From NCBI GenBank assembly GCA_046351595.1, contig JAXLYE010000009.1:186001-250000 (forward strand): DNA of 64,000 bases, in the 5' to 3' direction. The notes below the pieces were generated by a model. That model did not search any database, was not told where the DNA came from, and saw nothing but the letters and a program-made list of their open reading frames with translations. The position numbers and the translations under genes were made by a program. This document shows, piece by piece, positions 59,952 through 64,000 of this stretch; position 1 is the stretch's first letter, and each line of letters opens with the position of its first letter. Source of the stretch: JAXLYE01 sp046351595. Its GTDB lineage: Bacteria; Myxococcota_A; Polyangia; Palsa-1104; JAEUJZ01.

Positions 59952-59954
59952 GCG

Positions 59955-60551
59955 TCAGCTCGCGGCGCGGCGCAGGCGCAGCTCGATGACGCCGTTGGTT
60001 CCGCCGAGCCGCGCACCCTCGGGGGTGCAGGCGGCCGGCAGCAGCACCTCCTTCTGGTAGGCGCGTGTGCTGCCCGGGGCCTCGGCGCTCAGCTCCAGCA
60101 CGTCGCCGCTCAGCGTCCACACCAGCTGCTCGATGGCGATGCCGGGCAGCTCGGCGACCACGAGGATTCCGTCGTCTTCCTCGATGACGTCGACCAGCGG
60201 CTCGCGCACCTCGCGCACCGGGACGCGCTGCTCGCGCTCGGCCCGGCTGGTGGGGCCCGCAGCGGTGCGACCGGCGGGGCGCTGCGCCCGATCCTTCTGC
60301 GGCACCGTGCCGAAGGGCTCGACGCGGACGTCGGGGCGACCGCCGCCCGGGGCCGCGCCGACGCGCACCGAGAAGCCGTAGACGCCGCGCAGGCCCTTGC
60401 CGTCGGCGTCCCCGAGCTCTGCCTCCTCGGCCCAGTCCTTGCCCTCGGCAAGCTGGCCGAGCCGGTGCAGGATCTCCTCGATCCGGCCGCGCATGGTGTT
60501 GAGGTTGTCGCGCGCCTTGTCGAACGGATTGCCGTCGCTCTTTCTGGCCAT
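59955..60551 (-). CDS. GvpH-like Hsp20-domain protein
   Basis: 198 residues. The C-terminal half is an Hsp20/alpha-crystallin fold (PLVDVIEEDDGILVVAELPG, LELSAEAPGS, LPAACTPEGARL, NGVIELRLRR). The N-terminal half resembles haloarchaeal and bacterial GvpH (LNTMRGRIEEILHRLGQL; GVYGFSVRVG). GvpH is a chaperone and regulator of gas vesicle formation, binding GvpE or GvpA. GAGGAGGG precedes the ATG at 60551. It is coupled to the CDC48 gene. Confidence 0.88.
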   Translation of the reverse strand: MARKSDGNPFDKARDNLNTMRGRIEEILHRLGQLAEGKDWAEEAELGDADGKGLRGVYGFSVRVGAAPGGGRPDVRVEPFGTVPQKDRAQRPAGRTAAGPTSRAEREQRVPVREVREPLVDVIEEDDGILVVAELPGIAIEQLVWTLSGDVLELSAEAPGSTRAYQKEVLLPAACTPEGARLGGTNGVIELRLRRAAS

Positions 60552-60747
60552 GCCCGCCCTCCTCGTGGTCTGCGTGGTGCCGCGGCGGGCCGGCGCGGGT
60601 GCTCAGCGAACCTGAGCACCGGGCGCGATCGCCGCGGGCACAACAGCGCCGCGTGATCATACCCTGCGCCGGCCGCTCAGGCGCCGCCGACTCGCGCTGC
60701 GGCGGCCCGCGGGGGCGGCCAGCGGGGACGGCCCGCGGCGGCGCGGG

Positions 60748-61062
60748 CTACTCGGCCAGCTTGGCGTACAGGTCCGCGGCCATGCGGTGGCGGCCCGCGG
60801 CCTCGTGCGCATCGGCGAGCGCGCTGACCGCGGCGCCGGCCTCCTCGGCCTCGGGCGTGCCGCGCTCCTCGTGGTAGATCTCGAGCAGCATCGCGGCCGC
60901 GGTGTTCAGCTTGTTCGCCTTGAGCGCCGAGAGCGCGATGCGCAGCTTGGCCTGGCGCGCCTTGGCGCGGAAATCCGTCGCCGACGGTGCGGCCGGAGCG
61001 CGGGCCGAGGGCGGCCCACTTGGCCCACTTGGCCCACTTGAATCGTTCTCGGAGCTGCTCAT
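60748..61062 (-). CDS. Small TPR-like helical protein (104 aa), unknown
   Basis: Residues 1-30 are Ser/Gly/Pro-rich (GPSGPSGP). The rest is helical: KLRIALSALKANKLNTAAAM, LLEIYHEERGTPEAEEAG and HRMAADLYAKLAE, resembling two or three TPR helices. No family name is possible. It is the first gene of the minus-strand block that continues with GvpH-like and CDC48 genes (196 bp gap), and divergent from gvpG. Confidence 0.65.
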   Translation of the reverse strand: MSSSENDSSGPSGPSGPPSARAPAAPSATDFRAKARQAKLRIALSALKANKLNTAAAMLLEIYHEERGTPEAEEAGAAVSALADAHEAAGRHRMAADLYAKLAE

Positions 61063-61565
61063 CGCGACCTCAACCTGATTCGGATCGGGCTTGCTCGACA
61101 GGGCCTGTGCAGACCGGCCGCGGCCCCGAGCGCGAGCGCGCCGGGCAGCCTGCCTTCATGTTCGTCCGAAAGCGCGGGCCTGGCAATGCGTGTCAGGCAC
61201 GAGCACGTGCAGCGTCCGCGGTCAGGACCGCGGCGCCACTTGCGACCGCGCAAGACCCTCGAACACGGCGCGGTTGCAGCGACGGCGCAGCGGCGACAGG
61301 GCGGAGCCTGTGTCGGTCTTGGTGTGGCCAGGCAGCCAATGTCCTGATTTCTCTGGAGTTCCGTCGACGGGCCGCAGCTCTGCGCTTCCCCGGCGCGCGC
61401 GAAGCGGATACGATGGAGAAGGAGCCTGCTCGCCGCACTCCGCCTCGGGACCGGGGGGGCGCGCATTGGCTCCCTGAGAAGACGGACTCCCTTTCATCCG
61501 GTGTGTACCTGAATGACCTGGCCGAGCACCGGCCGCGACCGACCGACACTGGCCTAGGACCCACG
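61063..61565. other. Divergent 503-bp gap upstream of gvpG
   Basis: No gene, RNA or convincing promoter box was recognised. It must contain promoters in both directions. A CTAGGA sequence 7 bp before gvpG serves as ribosome site. Confidence 0.5.
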
Positions 61566-62015
61566 ATGCTCCTGATTGACGACCTGCTCCTGGCTCCCAT
61601 CAAGGGCGTGATGTGGCTCTGCAAGGAGATCCTCGAGGCTGCGGAGCAGGATCGAGCCGCCGAGGGGGACCGCATCAAGGACCGCCTGCGCGAGCTCTAC
61701 ATGCTGCTGGAGACACAGCAGATCACAGAGCAGGTCTTTGACGAAGAGGAGCGGGTGCTGCTCGACCGGCTCGACGAGCTCGAGGCCGCGAGCGCGGCGG
61801 ACGCGGCGGCCGGCGGCCCCGACGGCGACGATGGCCCCGACGGCGACGAGCCCGATGACGAGGACGGCGAGGACGGGCTGCTGGCCGCTGATGCAGGGGA
61901 GGAAGAAGAAGAGGGCGAGGGCGAGGGCGAGGGCGAGGAAGATACAGAGGGAACGGCAGCACCAGACTCCGGACGGACTCCGGAGGAGGACTCCCATGGC
62001 GCCAAGGACTCCTGA
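61566..62015 (+). CDS. gvpG: Gas vesicle protein GvpG
   Basis: 149 residues. The first 75 form the GvpG domain: LLIDDLLLAPIKGVMWLCKE, then LRELYMLLETQQITEQVFDE. GvpG takes part in early assembly with GvpF and others. The C-terminal half is an unusually long acidic tail (about 45 Asp/Glu in 75 residues, with an EGEGEGE run), not needed by the family. It overlaps gvpK by 20 bp. Confidence 0.93.
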   Translation: MLLIDDLLLAPIKGVMWLCKEILEAAEQDRAAEGDRIKDRLRELYMLLETQQITEQVFDEEERVLLDRLDELEAASAADAAAGGPDGDDGPDGDEPDDEDGEDGLLAADAGEEEEEGEGEGEGEEDTEGTAAPDSGRTPEEDSHGAKDS

Positions 62016-62358
62016 GAGCCGTGCAGGCGGAGCCCTGCCGGCGACAGAGACGACGACAGAGACGGCGACCGCGGCCGAGCGCACGCTGGCTCCGGCGCAG
62101 CGCATCCACATCGATCCGGAGAACCTCAAGAACGGGCTCGGGCAGCTCGTGCTGACGCTGATCAAGCTGCTCCACAGCCTGCTCGAGAAGCAGGCCATCC
62201 GGCGCATGGAGTCCGGCACCCTGAGCGACGAGCAGCTCGAGAAGCTGGGGGTGACGCTGATGCGCCAGGCCGAGGAGATCGAGCGCCTGCGCGAGCTGTT
62301 CGGACTGACCGACACGGACCTCAACCTGGACCTCGGGCCGCTCGGGAAGCTCTTGTAG
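61996..62358 (+). CDS. gvpK: Gas vesicle protein GvpK
   Basis: 120 residues. RIHIDPENLKNGLGQLVLTL and KQAIRRMESGTLSDEQLEKL, then LGVTLMRQAEEIERLRELFG are the full GvpK signature. It is required for gas vesicle assembly in most clusters; its action is unknown. ATG 61996 has GGAGGAGGA 6 bp upstream, lying within the end of gvpG. Next gene after 38 bp. Confidence 0.95.
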   Translation: MAPRTPESRAGGALPATETTTETATAAERTLAPAQRIHIDPENLKNGLGQLVLTLIKLLHSLLEKQAIRRMESGTLSDEQLEKLGVTLMRQAEEIERLRELFGLTDTDLNLDLGPLGKLL

Positions 62359-62396
62359 ACGCGCTTGATTACGCGCCTGCCTTGTGAACGGAAGCC

Positions 62397-62921
62397 ATGA
62401 CAAACAGACCCTCGAACATCACCAACGCGACGCGCAGCGCCACGGTCGCCGACATCCTCGAGCGCGTGCTCGACAAGGGCGTGGTCATCGCCGGCGACAT
62501 CAAGATCAAGCTGGTGGAGATCGAGCTGCTGACCATCCAGATCCGGCTGGTGGTCTGCTCGGTCGAGCGCGCGATGGCGATGGGCATGGACTGGTGGCGC
62601 ACGGACCCGAACTGGTCGACGATGGCGCGGCTCTCGCGGCTGGAGGATCTGGTCGAGGGCGAGGCGCCGCCGCGGGCGCTCGGGGCAGCGGGTCCGGGCG
62701 CCCAGAGCGTGCAGCCGGCGGTGGTGCAGCCGGCGGCGGCCGCACAGCCGGCGGCCAGCGCCGGTCAGCCGCTCGGAATCGCGCGGCCCATGGACCCGGT
62801 CGAGCGCCGCCTGCAGGCGATGGAGTCGACGCTGCGCCGCCTCGAGGAGCGGCTCAGCGCGGTCCCGGCTCCGGCCGCTCCTGTGGCTCCCGACCAGGAT
62901 CCAAAAAAGCCCGTGGGTTAG
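62397..62921 (+). CDS. GvpA-family minor protein (GvpJ/S-like)
   Basis: 174 residues. The GvpA-like part spans about 15-70: TVADILERVLDKGVVIAGDI, KLVEIELLTIQIRLVVCS. It is followed by WRTDP, a linker of Pro/Ala/Gln repeats and a C-terminal coiled-coil-like helix (VERRLQAMESTLRRLEERLS). Extended GvpA relatives of this kind (GvpJ, GvpS) are thought to cap or nucleate vesicles. It completes the gvpG-gvpK block. Confidence 0.88.
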   Translation: MTNRPSNITNATRSATVADILERVLDKGVVIAGDIKIKLVEIELLTIQIRLVVCSVERAMAMGMDWWRTDPNWSTMARLSRLEDLVEGEAPPRALGAAGPGAQSVQPAVVQPAAAAQPAASAGQPLGIARPMDPVERRLQAMESTLRRLEERLSAVPAPAAPVAPDQDPKKPVG

Positions 62922-62955
62922 GGCTCGGCTGCTGTCCGAAGCGGGCGCCGAGTCG

Positions 62956-64000
62956 TTACAGCCGGAACAGCAGCGCGAAGATCAGCTTCGTCTCGGAGTT
63001 CACCAGATCGGGCGTCCAGCCCGTCGGTGCGCAGGTGCGGATGGCGCCGTCCGGATCGTACAGGCCGCCGCACTTGTAGCCGTCCGGTCCGGTCACGCCG
63101 CCGGGCCCTGCGTAGTACGGGACGCTGGCGTGGTGATAGGAGCCCTCCAGCCGGAACGTCAGGTTCTCGGTCGGGAACCACGACAGGTTGGTGGACAGGT
63201 CCCAGCCCAGGAACTCGGTGCCGGTGCGCGTGTCGAACGTGGACGCGGCGATTCCCGTCGGGACCAGCACCAGGTAGCGGCCCGGGTTGCGCATGAAGCC
63301 GCCGCCGACCATCCACCCGAGCTGGTTCTTCCAGAACCACATCATGTGGTACGCCATGGCGCTCAGGAACGACTGCTCGCACGGATCGGAATCGGTGCAG
63401 CTGCCGGGATCGTGCTTGCCGCGGAAAGCGGTGACGCCGCCGCCCTCCTCGAAGCCGAGGTCGAACGTGACCGAGAACGCGGCGCGGCTCAGGCCTCTGG
63501 ATCCGGGGCGGTTGAAGTAGCGCATCAGCAGGCTGTTGTCGGAGTGAAAGCGAATGCGCCGCGCCTCGTTCTGGGTGTCGGTGCCGACGTAGCCGTTGGC
63601 GACGATCTTGACCCACTCGCGCGGCGAATAGTGGATCTGGTAACCCACACCCGGCAGCTGGTTGAACTTGCCGTAGGTCTGCCAGCCGTTGATCAGCCAC
63701 AGCTCGACCTTCAGGCGGTCGGTCGGGAAGATCTGCAGGCGCGCGCCGTTGAAGAACCAGGGCGTATTGTCCGAGGTGAAGGACGCCTGGTAGCCCCAGT
63801 TCTCGAACTGCGTATACGAGAACAGCCCGACGTACGAGAAGAACAGCCCGACGTCGAGGTTGATGCCGTGCAGCTTGTCCCAGTGGTAGCCGGCGTACGC
63901 CTCGCTGAGGTAGCGGTAGATGCCGTACAGATCGGACTGACCCTTGAGCACGGTCAGGTCGTTGCGCGGCACCACGGTGGAGCGTGTTCCGTACTGGAAG
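62956..64000 (-). CDS. Outer-membrane beta-barrel protein, C-terminal part
   Basis: The frame is open at the right window edge (348 codons visible) and the start lies beyond it; a GTG at 63975 is internal, since FQYGTRST precedes it in frame. Alternating aromatic/polar strands and short turns (DVGLFFSYVGLFSY, WVKIVANGYVGTDTQN, LTFRLEGSYHHASV) and the terminal ALLFRL fit a porin-like beta-barrel with a C-terminal aromatic-type BAM signal. It resembles the OmpL-type 'beta-barrel-2' outer-membrane proteins; the solute is unknown. It is convergent with the gvpG-K-J block, 34 bp away, and not part of the vesicle system. Confidence 0.75.
   Translation of the reverse strand, partial: FQYGTRSTVVPRNDLTVLKGQSDLYGIYRYLSEAYAGYHWDKLHGINLDVGLFFSYVGLFSYTQFENWGYQASFTSDNTPWFFNGARLQIFPTDRLKVELWLINGWQTYGKFNQLPGVGYQIHYSPREWVKIVANGYVGTDTQNEARRIRFHSDNSLLMRYFNRPGSRGLSRAAFSVTFDLGFEEGGGVTAFRGKHDPGSCTDSDPCEQSFLSAMAYHMMWFWKNQLGWMVGGGFMRNPGRYLVLVPTGIAASTFDTRTGTEFLGWDLSTNLSWFPTENLTFRLEGSYHHASVPYYAGPGGVTGPDGYKCGGLYDPDGAIRTCAPTGWTPDLVNSETKLIFALLFRL

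Noticed and set aside
57429..60656. 1075-codon plus-strand open frame opposite the CDC48 gene
   Set aside because: Shadow of the CDC48 and GvpH-like genes; Asp/Arg/Ala-rich with no motif.
61063..61565. Sigma-54-like GG-N10-GC matches upstream of gvpG
   Set aside because: Spacing matches such as TGGCC...CGGCC arise easily in this GC-rich DNA and lack TTGC.
61913..61938. GAGGGC repeat run as a regulatory repeat
   Set aside because: It is the coding sequence of the acidic EGEGEGE stretch of GvpG.

Overview
The window is high-GC DNA that looks like a member of the Myxococcota. The best single indicator is a secreted beta-helix protein (38263-39726) ending in a MYXO-CTERM-type sorting tail (Cys pair, hydrophobic segment, Arg-rich end). 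Supporting signs are a huge Ser/Thr kinase fused to AAA, GAF and SpoIIE domains, Roadblock/LC7 proteins, a receiver-DUF4388 protein and at least seven good sigma-54 promoter matches. No rRNA, tRNA, CRISPR array or insertion sequence was recognised.

Layout. 1-12 kb: start of a B12-type radical SAM protein, a small membrane protein, an O-methyltransferase, a three-gene partner-switching set (STAS/SiaC-like protein, RsbW/SiaB-like ATPase, 1780-aa kinase-AAA-GAF-phosphatase) and an adenylation-carrier-reductase (A-T-R) NRPS-like enzyme. 12-17 kb: beta-helix lipoprotein, Sco1 copper chaperone, proBA. 17.6-24.3 kb: a tight four-gene cassette of a duplicated haem-oxygenase-like diiron oxidase, an asparagine-synthetase-type amidotransferase, an AurF-like diiron oxygenase and a PLD-fold protein, which looks like an undescribed small-molecule pathway. 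25-30 kb: a sensory operon (PAS histidine kinase, Roadblock protein, protoglobin, receiver-DUF4388-TPR protein, OmpA-like protein, membrane Roadblock-like protein). 30-41 kb: radical SAM/SPASM enzyme with a 209-aa partner, YeeE/YedE transporter halves, hemerythrin, transglutaminase-elicitor protein, C11 protease, acyltransferase, MYXO-CTERM protein, cupin and host-attachment protein. 41-45 kb: cyanophycinase, hybrid histidine kinase and a kinase pseudogene.

45.4-62.9 kb is a large gas vesicle locus: gvpA, gvpN, three GvpF/L paralogues, two further GvpA-family proteins (J/M/S type), gvpG, gvpK, a GvpH-like Hsp20 protein and a CDC48-type ATPase, interleaved with proteins of no known family. Three of the latter share an N-terminal helical module and the C-terminal residues Ile-Arg-Tyr; one is a cytosolic beta-trefoil/FG-GAP-like protein; one has GvpC-like tandem repeats. 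Divergent blocks and a terminator behind gvpA suggest expression is tuned to favour the shell protein. The window ends inside an outer-membrane beta-barrel gene.

Regulation stands out. Three sigma-54 promoter regions (HK operon, hemerythrin/transglutaminase pair, host-attachment gene) carry the same three-half-site element GTTAC-N6-GTAAC plus a third half-site 20-21 bp away. A different element, TGTTTCA-N7-TGAAACA, sits between the divergent sigma-54 promoters of the radical SAM pair and the YeeE/YedE pair and recurs four times beyond the latter. Short tandem repeats sit at or next to the stop codons of several genes.
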